Of a stretch of 64,000 nt of DNA, positions 1 to 11,822 are shown piece after piece. The position numbers were made by a program, and so were the translations under genes. The stretch is taken from assembly GCA_002914845.1 (NCBI GenBank), contig JXTC01000118.1:386607-450606 (forward strand), given 5' to 3'. This DNA comes from Trema orientale. Its lineage: Eukaryota; Streptophyta; Magnoliopsida; Rosales; Cannabaceae. The notes beneath the pieces were generated by a model that saw only the letters and a list, made by a program, of their open reading frames with translations, did not search any database and was not told the origin of the DNA. How positions within the stretch are numbered: position 1 is the first letter of the stretch; every line of letters begins with the position of its first letter.

Positions 1-412
1 TTTTTGACCAGCCAACCCGCTATGACCCGTATTTTTTTACTTATATTTTTTTTTTCTAAGGCTATTGTTATCTCATTTCAAAATAAATAAATTAGGGGTA
101 ATTTATAAATATAATTAATAACTTATAATCACAAACACTTACATTGTACAAATTAAATATATCTATAATAATAGTCATAAATAAATTAAATAAAAAATAT
201 TTTTATAATTTAATTATATATATATTTGTTGGCGGGTCAAACGGGTCAAGTTCGTGTCAAGCGGGTTGACCCGAACCCGACCCGTTTTTTTATTCGTGTC
301 AGGCTGGTCGACCCGAACCCGACCCGCACCATTTTTCTTTGACCCTAACCCGCAAAAAATCGTGTCGTGTTCGTGTCGTGTCGTCGTGTCGTAACCCGAA
401 TTGCCACCCCTA
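1..412 (-). mobile_element. hAT-like non-autonomous element, right part (runs off window)
   Basis: Bases 225..400 are dense in CGGGT/ACCCG and TCGTGTCG motif repeats, a composition seen in non-autonomous plant hAT elements. Read on the minus strand from base 412, the end is TAGGGGTGGCAA, which fits a hAT terminal inverted repeat. The other terminus lies before base 1, so no target duplication can be checked. Family assignment is inferred from the terminus and composition only. Confidence 0.4.
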
Positions 413-435
413 CATATAGGGCCTATGAAATAATT

Positions 436-731
436 TTTTTTTAACGTAAGAAATGAGAGGATGGGCGACCAGCGTGACAACCCTTATGGGCGTGACCATA
501 GGAGCATCCAACCCCGTATCAAGAATGTTCATTATGGGTCCTACCCCACCGGGTGATGGAACGCATCATCCTAGCTCCACTGAATAGAGTAGTGTGAGTC
601 TCGCTACAAAGAGGGTTGGGACAAAGGCCTGGAAACTTAATCTCAGGTTTAATCCACACGAATCCCATTTTGAACCTCCGACCTCCAAGTAGCAGGAACT
701 CTACCACTATACCACCCACTCGGTGGTGGCT
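436..731 (-). mobile_element. tRNA-derived SINE with 12-bp target site duplication
   Basis: On the minus strand the element starts at 731 with a tRNA-like head: an A-box match TGGTATAGTGG and a B-box-like GGTTCAAA about 30 bases further on. An unrelated body follows, then a run of about 10 A at 436..442. Both sides carry the same 12 bases, TATGAAATAATT (424..435 and 732..743). A pol III head, an A tail and a perfect duplication together indicate a SINE moved by target-primed reverse transcription. The perfect duplication suggests a fairly recent insertion. I cannot name the SINE family. Confidence 0.8.
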
Positions 732-784
732 TATGAAATAATTAAACTGCAAGTGTTTATCATCACTTAAAAAAAAAAAAAAAA

Positions 785-950
785 GGCTAAATAGTTGAGT
801 TGATAAAGTCTCTTGACATCTAAGATATAGATTAATGGTTTATTGTCTTCGTCAGGGCCAAAGAAGGATTGTGCAAAACAGAAAGGATTATGTCTCTAAG
901 TTCTAACCTGTGAAAAAATAAAAATAAAATAATAAAATAAAAAGAAATAG
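785..950 (+). mobile_element. possible second SINE (tRNA-like head, A-rich tail)
   Basis: The start contains an A-box match TAGTTGAGTTG and, about 45 bases on, a degenerate B-box-like GGTTTATTGTC. The segment ends in an A-rich tail of AAAATAA type (914..945). It is preceded by a run of A (769..784). I could not identify a convincing target duplication, so this is tentative. Confidence 0.3.
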
Positions 951-1339
951 ATATCTAACACTATTTTTATTATTAATATTTATTAATAGAGTAATTATAG
1001 CAAGTGTCTTTTTTTTTTTTTTTTTTACACTTGATATTAGGTCTATTTATTTTTTTTTTCATTGGAAAATGATCAAATATATAAGTTAAACACTAGATAA
1101 ATATTAACTATATAGAAAATATACAAGTAAATCATTTTATACATTGGATATACTTACCGGAAATATATATTATAATATAAATAAAAGGATACATCTATCA
1201 ATATTTACCATTTCGCTAAAATCCCCTTATAGATAACTTCGATAGCAATCTGTAGTAAAGAGTAAGTACAATCCACTTATTTATTAATTTATGTATCTAT
1301 TTTTGGGGTTACACATCGTTGAGTAGATTGAATAAGAGT

Positions 1340-1680
1340 AAACTGAAAAAAAAAAAAAAAAAAAAAAAGAATCCCTAAGGTTTAGTATTATGCAAAACTC
1401 TCAAGTTTGAACTCGTAAAATAATATCCTGAGATGAATTTTTGAACATTAATATCCTAAGTTAATTTTTTGAATAACTTTAACTCGTAAAAAATAATAAT
1501 ATCTTCAAAATTATGGGGATAATAAGAACTAGTTCAGTTTTAATGGAAGATATTATTATTTTTTCGTTATTAAAATTATTTAAAAAATCAATCCTCTATT
1601 AATTTTCAGAAACTTTTAATAATATCACATTATTTTGTAAAGTTTTAGAGTTTAAATAAAAAAACACCCAAAGTTTCGAC
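1340..1680. mobile_element. fold-back / MULE-type MITE, degenerate
   Basis: The two ends are inverted, diverged copies of each other around a central GTTTTAATGGAAGATATTAT segment. The arms share motifs such as AAAATAATATCCTGAGAT with the better preserved element at 31999..32352, so both belong to one family. Termini are blurred by a poly(A) run at 1346..1368. Confidence 0.45.
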
Positions 1681-2230
1681 TATTGAACGAAGAGTAGTAA
1701 CTATAATACGCCACTTGACATCAACTAATATTCATTTTCTTAATTTTATTTAGCTTGTAATGTAGCTCTTGCTCGAAACTTTAATCACTAGCCAGCGAAT
1801 ACTGAATAGTACTAATGTTAATAGGGGGGCCATAATTCCTAATTTCCTGACATGTTCATAAACTACTGGGATGACATACTCCCAATTGTCGTTTTATGGC
1901 TTAAAAAATAGCATCCAAAATGCTTTATCTCCATAACATGTTTCGCTTACGATCCTTTTTTTAATACAATTTCACACTTTCGTCATGCCCCACTCTAGTC
2001 TCTTTAACGTCCCTACTATAACCCAATTTAAAAACACTAAAGCAACCACGTTATTCTTGTAATTTCTCCGCGAAAATTGAAAGGTCATTCCTCCACACAA
2101 AGAGTCGCGCCTACTTAAACCCCCCACGCTCAAAAAAGTCCCTTAACCAAAACAGTTCTAACTACCAACAAACGCTAATCCGAAAAAGTCTCCCAAAAAA
2201 AAAAAAAGAAAAAAAGACAAAAAGCTAAAA

Positions 2231-2863
2231 ATGGAAACGCAACGGCCAAATCTGCTTCCACTCCTCTTCATTTGCTTCAGCCTCCGGTTAATCTCAGCCG
2301 TCGGTGAATCCAACTATTCGAACACAACCAACGGCACAGATTTCATCCGTACAAGCTGCGGCGCGACGCTCTACCCTGACGTCTGCTTCTCCTCGCTCTC
2401 CCGCTACGCCGCCGCCGTGGGTCGGGACCCGGCTCAGCTCGCCCGCGCCGCCATCACCGTGAGCCTCGCCAAGACCAAGCACATGGCCGCCTACGTCTCC
2501 AACGTCTCCCGCCAAGCCGACTACGGCGCCGCCTCCGACCCCCGCGCCGCCGCCGCCCTCCACGACTGCTTCTCCAACTTCGGCGACGCCGTCGACGAGA
2601 TCCGCGGCTCGCTCCGCCAGATGCGCCACCTCGACCCCGGCGTTGCCGGCGCCGGGGGGGAGTCGTTCAGGTTCCAGATGAGCAACGTCCAGACGTGGAT
2701 GAGCGCCGCTCTCACCGATCAGGAGACCTGTACGGACGGCTTCGAGGACGTCAGCGACGGCCCGGTGAAGGCCGACGTCATCGGCCGGGCCAACGAGGTG
2801 AAGAAACACACTAGCAATGCCCTCGCGCTCGTCAACCATTACGCCGAGAAGGCGGTCCCCTGA
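2231..2863 (+). CDS. pectin methylesterase inhibitor (PMEI / 21 kDa-like), single exon
   Basis: The 210-residue protein has a hydrophobic signal peptide (about residues 8-24), so it is expected to be secreted to the cell wall. There such proteins bind and inhibit pectin methylesterase. The rest matches the PMEI four-helix fold. It carries the four conserved cysteines C43 and C52 (helical hairpin pair) and C113 and C167, in the contexts TSCGATLYPDVC, LHDCFSNFGDAVDEI and ALTDQETCTDGF. Potential N-glycosylation sites occur at N28, N31, N34 and N91. The ATG at 2231 is the first in frame, follows an A-rich leader and leads directly into the signal peptide. Codon use is strongly GC-biased from about 2350 on, unlike the AT-rich flanks. 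A weak TATA-like CTACTTAAAC lies at 2111. Length and motifs look complete; enzyme-specific versus invertase inhibition cannot be told from sequence with certainty. Confidence 0.9.
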   Translation: METQRPNLLPLLFICFSLRLISAVGESNYSNTTNGTDFIRTSCGATLYPDVCFSSLSRYAAAVGRDPAQLARAAITVSLAKTKHMAAYVSNVSRQADYGAASDPRAAAALHDCFSNFGDAVDEIRGSLRQMRHLDPGVAGAGGESFRFQMSNVQTWMSAALTDQETCTDGFEDVSDGPVKADVIGRANEVKKHTSNALALVNHYAEKAVP

Positions 2864-3148
2864 GATTTCTCGCCGCCGCCGTCGTCGTCGGGTTCTGATT
2901 TTATCGGTCAAAATCTTAACTGGACAGGTATACGTAGAGGTTTAGAGATAGTGTCGTTTTGTGCGGTACAGTTGTCGTTTTATCACTACATATAAATTAT
3001 AGCTGTAAGTTAAACTTTAATTATATATAGTAAGAGAGAGTTTTGGGATTGTGTTTATTGTGTATGACATGAGTGTTTTGTTTATGGATTAAAAATGAGT
3101 GAGTTTCCGTATATTATTTTGGCTTTTAATGCATTTTTTCTTTTTTCT

Positions 3149-3154
3149 AATAAA
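3149..3154 (+). terminator. candidate poly(A) signal of the PMEI gene
   Basis: This AATAAA lies 286 bases after the stop codon, within T-rich sequence. The position is plausible for a plant 3' UTR, but plant signals are loose and nearer variants cannot be excluded. Confidence 0.35.
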
Positions 3155-5080
3155 TTAATTTCCTTCTCTTTCCTGAAGAGGACGAGGGGTTATCGTTTTG
3201 TAATGAATCCGAGTTGACTCAGTTCCACCCTGAGTTAAGGGTTCCGAGTTCAAAGTGGACCCAATATGTCCCACTCTTTTTTTTTTTTCTCTGTCGCTAT
3301 AGTTCTTGCCCGTGAAAAAACAAGCTGTCCTATATATATAATATGAATCCGGCGGTATAAATTATACTTGTCTAATCATGAAGTCGATTTCTCCTTCCAA
3401 AAATCATAAAAGTATTTTGTTTTTTGTTATTTTATTGACAGATAAGTTTTATTTGATCTTTTCAATTCTTGGCATTCGTATACTTCTTAATTTACTTCCC
3501 TTTTTAAGTGAGATAATATTTTTTTCTCAATTGGAAAATTGAAATTTAACGGAAAAGTTGGTGTTTGTTTTGAGTGAAATAGACATGCATTATGCATATA
3601 TATAGTCGTATAAGAAGTTTCGAATGAAAGATCCTATTCTATATCAATTTTACACGTTTATTGAGAAAAAGGAAAAAAAGAGAGAAAGAAGTACATGTAC
3701 CACTGTCTATGTGACAATAATATATATGTAATACACCAATTACAATATAATTTTCTGATACTCTTCTTTGTTGATTTGAGAATAGAATACAGCTTGCTTA
3801 AACCGTAGTAAATCTTTATTTATTTATATATTTGTTTTGATTCACTTGCACATTGTAGTTTAAGTTATCCTTACTATTTTATTAATTGAATTTTTTTATC
3901 GTTTCATCGGTGCGGTGGTGCTACAAGTCTACAACTCGATCCAGGTCTTTTTTCTTTTCTTTTTTTTTTTCCCCTTCGAAAGACATAACATAAATAACTA
4001 AATATAATAATGATGGGAAAGTGAGTAATATGAGTGAAAAGCATAACTATAGATTTGTCTATATCTTGTATATTAGTATAAGACGCATGCTCTTTCATGT
4101 TTTGCACTATCTATAAAATGTAGTAATAGTCGTCCAAATTAGGTATTATATTTATATATGTAACTAAATATGATGAACTGGATTTTGTCGTCTTATTATC
4201 AGAAGAGGGTGCTCATTGTGTGCGAAGCATAAAAAACATAAATTAAGGAACAACATTTTTAACTCTGTAAGCATCTATAGTATTTACGAAAAGTCGTACT
4301 TATTCTGAATTAATAGGTTAATTACCATACGATAAGGCCCACTGACCAAATAAAACAAAATTCCAAATTGGAAAAGAATACTTTTCTTATTTATTTTAAA
4401 AAAAAATAGAATTGAAGGAGAATACTTCAATTATGAACCACTATAGTCAAAATTGTGGTCAAGTTTACGATGTAGACTCTAGCTTTTTAACAATCAAAGT
4501 GCTGGCCAAAAGCATATATATATATATAATTTTTTTTTCAATATATAAAGCTATGTATTGGTGAGATTAATACAATGTTATTCCCCTAACTCGAATCAAA
4601 TATATTTTTACTACGTCATCTTATTTCTGCCACTCATATTTGTCTCCCATGCCTTTATATAATAATGCCATGTGATAAGAAGCATAATCTGATTATATTG
4701 TTGTTGAAATGCATATGTTTTTATAATTATGTTGTATATAAAAAAAGGAGCAATTATTGCTATCATTTGCCTTAAGCATATAATTATAATGTTTAATCTT
4801 TCTATAATAAATCGGCAATGGTTTGTAATCATCGCTAACAACGCAGCTGGTGGGATAGTTATTCGGACGTCCAAGATTTTGTTCGATCTTGGGTTTATAT
4901 AAAAATATATGATGTCCCATTTTCTTCAATGATTATGTTTCTTCCCTTTAACTTTTTCTTTCCAAAAATAATTTTTATTTCTTTTTTTAAAAGAAAGAAA
5001 GAAAGAAAAGAAAACAGGATATATGCTCGTAGGAAAAAAAACTTATATAAAAGAACGGATTTGCCTGCTTTTAAAATGCT
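3155..5080. other. intergenic, no gene seen
   Basis: AT-rich sequence with simple T and A runs and a TATATA run near 4510. I see no coding region or recognisable repeat boundary. Confidence 0.6.
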
Positions 5081-5085
5081 TTAAC

Positions 5086-7336
5086 TGTCACGACCTAAAA
5101 TCTAAAGCTGCAACTTTTGGTAATTTTGAGTATAAAATATGATAAATAAAGAATTTTATAAAGTCCGGCGAAAACTAAGTACTTGAATTTTTTATTTTAG
5201 TCCTCAAATCATTAGAAATTCTATATAAGAAGGATTCTATCTTTAGTTTTATTTATAAAAGTAGATAGACCAATTAAAATTCAAGAAAAACATAATCAAG
5301 TTGTACAAAAACTTGGTTTAATAAAACTACGGAATTGATTTAATAGATTTTTCAAATCTTGAATCCAAATGTCAAAAATTTAACTTACAAGGCTTGTCAA
5401 AATTCCAAGTACTTTGAACTTTAAAAATATGCTCTTTGGGAACTATATAGTGCCCCAATTATACACCAAATCCTCAAATAGTAGTATATACATCCTCATA
5501 CATTCACTTAGTAGAATCAATGAACTTGGCTAAACAGTTAAACATGGGGAAAGAGTGAGACAAAGAAAGGTACCAACCAATGAAGAATAGGACCACGAGG
5601 GTAAGCCAAGCGACTTACCCTGCCAATGAGACAACTAACTCGAATGAACCACTTGAAAGGGAGGGAAAAGAAAGGGTGAGCTCGAAAGCTCAGTAGAGAA
5701 ACTGTTACCTTATTTAAAAAATTTTTTAGAGATGAAAAGCCTCTGCATGGTTAGTTTAATCCAGAATACCTTTGCAAAACCACATGTGTATATATTCATA
5801 AAAATATCCAAAATCGATAATCCATATGTACATACACATATATGTGTACAGAAAATATAATATCTCAAAACTAATCAATCCACAAACACATGATACAAAT
5901 CCACCAATACTCATGAGTTCATCACCTCTCATCAATGGAAACCAGGGTGTTGGTACTATGTGTACCATACAACCTGCTTGACACCTAGCCCATAACCGAA
6001 TGGGATACCTGTATGTCGCCTACCAAACCTGGAGGGGCAACCGCATTGCCTACGCCTGCCAAATGGTGAGGTAATCAGAATAAATACCCCGCGCGGGTTC
6101 ACAGACTCTGCACCGTCGGTGGAGCTACAGCGCCACACTGTAAAAACTCTATGATGCTAACCTGGGACTCATGTGCGATCCTATGACATGTATACTCTGA
6201 ACTGATGTATAAATTATCCATGCAGTAAATCAAGTTCAGATGATGCTCTAGTTTTTAATAAGATAGTTAATTTAGTTTTATAGAAAAATGGGCAGCATAA
6301 CGGCCCTATTTTAATATATCCAAAAATAACCTGTACTCAGAAAAGTCCCAGAGCAATCCAATATATAAATCATACCATTCAATTCCATCATAGATATTTA
6401 AAAGCTCTAAAATCACATTTGTTCTCATGTGTTGCAGAAAATAAGTTTTATTCAAAACGATGTAAAAGAGAGGTAACTGAATCCCTACCTCACTAGAATA
6501 GCGATATCACGCTATTGGATACTCAAGGTGCCGATTGGATGATCGTCAGAGGGTTGGGAACTAATTCCACGCCCTCGATCGCTTACTTGGGGAAAACCAA
6601 CTTCTCCACGAAGTTTCAAAATAATGAGTGGACCTTTCCATTGAATTCCTAATGCCCAAAATAGCTAAGTTAGACATATAACTTGACCAATTCGGGTCTG
6701 GACCGACACCGGACCGGTGATACACAAAACGAGACAAAATTTAAGCCCTTAGATATTGATTTTCGTGCGGTCACTAAATATAATCAATATATATATACCA
6801 AACTTTTCTATTTTTAGAGTATAATCCAAAAATGACAACAAAAACGAAATCTAACGGTCGGATCGAAAACTAAAATTCGAAACTCAAAATACCTAAAAAT
6901 AGCAACTTTCAATCTAGGTAAAATGGGATCGTGAAATATATACCTTGAAGTTCCTCTCGATGAAACGAGTCCAACGAGCCTGGTTAGAGGTCAAATGGTG
7001 ACCAGAATAGTCGCCGGTGGCCAAAACTCTGAAACGACCACTCCTCCTTCTCCGGCAACCGTGGGCAGCTCCTGCGGTTCCTGGTGGTCGGCGACAGGCT
7101 TACGGTGGCCTGGGAAAGACTCGTCGGCGGTCTACTTGGCCGAACGATAGCTAGAGGTGGGGCGGCGGCTTCCTCGGTTCTCGGTCGAGCGTGCACAAGA
7201 GAAAGAGAGAGAGAGACGATCGGGAGGGGGTGGGAGTGGACGAGGGGGAGAGAGAGAGAAAACATATATATAATTTAATTTTTTTTAAAATCTGGTCAAA
7301 CGACCATTTTGTCCTCAAAAAATATGGGATATTACA
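5086..7336. mobile_element. solo LTR, probably Ty3/gypsy (about 2.25 kb)
   Basis: The segment begins TGTCACGACC and ends GATATTACA, the TG...CA pattern of a long terminal repeat. It is flanked by a perfect 5-bp duplication TTAAC (5081..5085 and 7337..7341). No internal coding region and no second LTR are present, so it is best read as a solo LTR left by recombination. The length and the TGTCACGACC start recall large plant chromovirus-type (Tekay/Del-like) LTRs; that lineage is inferred. Internal short frames and the GA-rich patch at 7200..7260 do not look like genes. Confidence 0.75.
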
Positions 7337-7578
7337 TTAACCCCAATTAATTAGATTTTGTTTGACCCAAAGAGACCTCTAAATATAGCAACGTGTCCTG
7401 TAGTCGATTCGATCCATGCATGCATTTTTTTTTTTTTAAAAAAAAAGACGAACAACTAATACAAGTTTACAATAATTTAATTAAATTTCATTTCATAGGC
7501 AGAAAGTCGCAAGGATTGCAGTACTCTACTTCGGTTTAATTAATTTTAGATTTTCTAAACATATTAGGATGAAACAAA

Positions 7579-7970
7579 CACTACAGCAAAAATCTTGATA
7601 TGCAACATTTGAAAATATCATTGTTACATAATTTTAGTGACATTTATGAAGTTAGTAGCATTTCTAACAAAAATAAAAGAAACCCGTACGATTGAAGGTG
7701 TGATATTTGAAATGCCACTAAATAATCCTTGTTAGTGACATTTATAAAATACACATTTGAAATGTCTCTAAATAATCCTTTTTGGTGACATTTATAAAAT
7801 ACTACGAATTGTATCCGTGATACTTCCAAATATCAGTGGATTATTGGAAATAATAAATAGATTATTTTTAAAAGTTAAAAACAAAATTTTTAGTGTTATT
7901 TTAAAAATATTACTAAATATATTAATGACATTTTGTCATTAGTGAAAATGTCATTAATCTAGTCACTACA
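7579..7970 (+). mobile_element. CACTA-like end with subterminal repeats
   Basis: It begins CACTACAGCAAAAAT, resembling the CACTA (En/Spm) terminus. The motif TTAGTGACATTT and variants then recur in both orientations, like the subterminal repeats of that superfamily. A second CACTACAAGAAAA start follows at 7971. I found no matching inverted terminus, so this is a fragment or a badly eroded copy. Confidence 0.4.
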
Positions 7971-10100
7971 AGAAAATTAATTGTTACTTATAAAAAGTTA
8001 TGGAGCTATTTTTCTTTTTGTCGGATCAAAAGATTATATAATAATAATTTATTTTTATTCTCTTCAGTTGTTAGCTAAAAAATTGTTACCAACGTTTAAT
8101 TGCTTTTCATTTACACAGGAATATATTTATTGCATGTAAATATATTAAATTAATTTTAATAGGTTTAATTTTGTTAATATTAGAGAGAAGTATTTCTAAT
8201 GTAATATCGACTATAAAAAAAACTATAAAATAAAAATAAATATCTATAAAATAAAAATAAATAATGTTTATTAATAAAATATTTCAGTTTACAAGAATTC
8301 AAAGTTAATAAAATTGTATACAATTTAAGGCTAAAAAAAAGTAGATCATCTTTCAAAATGATGAATATGAGAACTTGAAATCTTAGACTATCCAGTGCAC
8401 CCATCTCTTTTACATATTCATTGGACTCTCGGAAAATAAGCAAAGAATATTTTGATCTTAAAATATAATATAGAAGTTTCCAATAGAAGTAAAAAGAAAG
8501 AAAAGGGAGTATATTAATTTATAGATCAAATCATAGATATTTGTATTTTCCTTTTCCTCCTCCTTTCGATTTCGTACTTCGCAAAATCACATTCTTTTTC
8601 TCGAAAATGGAGTTGTATCAGATGAAACTTTTGGTTAAATCAATAGACCTAACAAATTAATAATCAAAGAAAATGTCAACAAAACTGATAAATCCAAGCA
8701 AATCACTAGCTTGCAAAAAGAAATATGAAACATAAATCTGAAGATACATACAAGATTATACTAGCACTAGAAAAGAAAGAAGATAAAGGCTTGAAATAAA
8801 CAGTAAATAAAATCATCAGAACTATAGTAAAAGATTCAAAGAAGGCACATTGCTAAGTAGATGATAAATGATATGAAGTAGTAGTGGATGAGTTATTTTT
8901 AGTTTAAAATTTTGTTTCAATTTTACAGTAGATGAATTTTAAGACTTCTAAAAAACTTAAATTAAAATTTATTTGAAAACTTGGGAATCTAGAAAAGAAT
9001 CTATTATATAAAAAAATTCTATATTTCGTGCAAACTAGTTCTGATGAGTTTTTTTTTTTTAATAGGAGTTTATTATTGCAATAGTTTATTAAGGAGGATT
9101 TCACTTCTACATATAAAACTAGTTTAGAGTTTATACGAATATTATTTTCTTAAAATAAATTATTTATTATTTTATATAAATTCTTTGTCATTTAATATCT
9201 TATTTAGAAAATACTTATTTCTTTTTATAAAATTGAATATGTTGGTACAACTTGCATTCTAACTAATCTAACAAAAAATAAGTAAATAATAAAAATGATA
9301 AGAAGAGAGAAATTTATGGAGTACGATGTTCCTCCCTTTTGATTTTTTTTTTCTTTTTTTATCTTTAAGATAAGTTTAAATTTGTACCTTTTACTTTGTT
9401 TTATATCCTAAAATTATAAATAATTTATGTATGAAATATAAATAAGTAATATTTTTAAAATGTCACGGGCCTAAATGGAACAGGCTTTCACCAATATAAA
9501 TGGTGTGGAGTACAGGACAAGGCGGACTCTAGATTGAGTGCCCCGCACCGACTCCGCCCCTATTATATATAAGTTAATTTTTTATATATAATAATAATTC
9601 AACTAGATTTAAAAAAAAAAAAGGTCTAATAATATATAATCATACATTAATATTGCTTGAGTTATTTGGGATTGTGCTAGCTTTTCGAATGAATGATATG
9701 CTATATAATTTTAGTATTAAATAATTTATATTTGACAACTCTAACATATTAAAACTTTATTTGAATATGTTTTTTAGTCATTTCGGCCTTTTATTAAATT
9801 ATAATTCTAATTGATTTACGCTAAAATTGGAATTTTCAACGAAGTTAACTTTAATTTTGATTTTTATTTGATATATTTAGACTTTTAAAAGATTTGGACC
9901 GACATAGAAATGTTTAATTAATTCAAGATAATGATTCCAAAAGGGGACTCTGACACACCAACAGGTAAACCAATCCCCAATAGAGATTATCCAAAATTAG
10001 CCCGACCAAATTAAGTAGTGAATGATGCAAGAATGGTATAGTAAAATAATAACGGGGATGGGGATGGTAAATACAAAACTAGTCCCGATCCACCCCATTG
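7971..10100. other. intergenic, AT-rich, no gene seen
   Basis: It opens with the CACTACAAGAAAA motif noted above. A small GC-richer patch at 9467..9560 begins TGTCACGGGCC and may be an old repeat fragment. No coding region is supported. Confidence 0.5.
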
Positions 10101-10112
10101 ATATCCCTAAAA

Positions 10113-10385
10113 TCTAAAAGTTAGTTGTATTTTTCAAACATTCTAAATCCAAAGTTAGTGGCATTTCTAAAATGCTACTGAATCAAAATATTAATGACAC
10201 TTGAAAAATGACATTAACAATAAATTTTAGTGACATTTTAAAAATATTACTAAATCTAAATTTCAAAGGATTTATTCGAAAAATGATAATATCAATATGA
10301 ATTAATGACATTTTTTTATTAAATATCACTAATTATTATTAATGTGACATTTTTAGGGTTAGTGTCAGTAAACGAAATATCACTT
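10113..10385. mobile_element. CACTA-like subterminal repeat block
   Basis: It contains repeated TTAGTGACATTT / AATGTCATTAA motifs like those at 7579..7970, partly in inverted orientation. It could be the opposite end of the same decayed element, but no terminus is visible. Confidence 0.35.
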
Positions 10386-10485
10386 AAGTGAGCTATTTGG
10401 TATGAGGAGTAGTTAAGCATTTGAATAGGAATCTGAAAAATTCTCATGTTTATTATGAGTTTTTGTACTTTTTGACACTTGAGAA

Positions 10486-11814
10486 TAGTGATGTCAAAAT
10501 AAGTCGATATTAACGAACTGGCACGGGCACGATACAATTATAAGTCAACATGGCACCTGCACGGTACGATAAATAAACGTGCTTAGGTCAGCACGGCACA
10601 GTCACAGGCATAGGCACGGCACATGGCACGATAGATATGAATAACAAGCACAACAAACACGATTAAGAAAAATAATTAGTTTGTAAAAAATATACTTATT
10701 TTAAATTCATTTTAATTTTTTTGGAAATAATTTTAATACAATAAATGTAAAAAAATTAGAAAAATAAAAATATTTTCTAGATAAAAATAATATATGTTAT
10801 AAATATTACATCAATTTCGAATTTTTTAAAACAAAAAAGTTCCAAAATTTAGTAAGTTTGAACAAAAGAATTTAAAGATATTAAGAATCTAAGGCAAAGC
10901 TCATCTCCGATAGAAAATCCTTAAAATGTTAAAAAAGAAAAAATACAGTTTAGGTATGTGCTAATCATGATTTTTGAGTTATATATTTTGATATAATTTG
11001 AGTAGGTTCTAATTTAATTGGAATATATTTTAACTATGAAAATTTTAATTAATTATTATTTCTCACGTACACTCTAATATTTCAATTTAGATTGTATTTA
11101 TATTTATATAAAAAATTTATCTCAATTTTTAAATAATTTTTTTCTATTACATAATATTTAAAATTCATAATTCGTAATTACTTTAATGGAAATATGTCTA
11201 ATAGTATTAAAATAACTAAATTTGAAAAAAAAAAAATCAATAATGAGCATGATTATGGAATAAGAACAATAAGAGTTTGAAAATGAAATAATATTAAGCT
11301 TGAAATTATATGTGATATAAAAAATAGTCAAGATTAGACACAAGAATAAGATTATAAAAAACAAGTACCATTAGGCATAGAAATAAGATAGTATCCAAAA
11401 TGGGTACAATTAGTACGAAAATAGCGTAATATCGAAAACGGACACGATTAGGCACGTTAATACCATATCAGAAACGAGCATGATTAGACATAAAAAATAG
11501 TTCAATACCATAAACGAGCACAATTAGGTACGGTAATAGCATAATATCGAAAATAGGAACAATTAGGCACAAAAATAGACAAGTATGATAATGGAACATT
11601 AACGGCACGAAATCGGATATGGGCATGATACATGCATAGCACGGGCACATGTACGTAACGGGTCAGGCACAGCATGACCACACGCGATTAGTAATCATAC
11701 CCGAGCTAGTACGATATAATTACTAATCATGTCCAGACTGTCACGACACGAAACATGCATGTATCGCAGCTAAATGAGCCTGACCGGTATGACACGACCC
11801 AATTAACATCTTTA
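10486..11814. mobile_element. hAT-like non-autonomous element, 1.33 kb, 8-bp duplication
   Basis: The left end TAGTGATGTCAAAA and the inverted right end TAAAGATGTTAATT are imperfect terminal repeats. Flanking 8-mers are CTTGAGAA (10478..10485) and CTTGATAA (11815..11822), a 7/8 match and the length used by hAT elements. Subterminal regions are rich in GGCACG motifs, while the core is AT-rich with no transposase reading frame. A related left end occurs at 40897. Confidence 0.7.
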
Positions 11815-11822
11815 CTTGATAA

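Noticed and set aside
2294-2911. 205-residue open frame antisense to the PMEI gene
   Set aside because: It is a shadow produced by the high GC of the coding strand; the translation is glycine/alanine/valine-rich without any domain, whereas the sense frame has all PMEI cysteines and a signal peptide.
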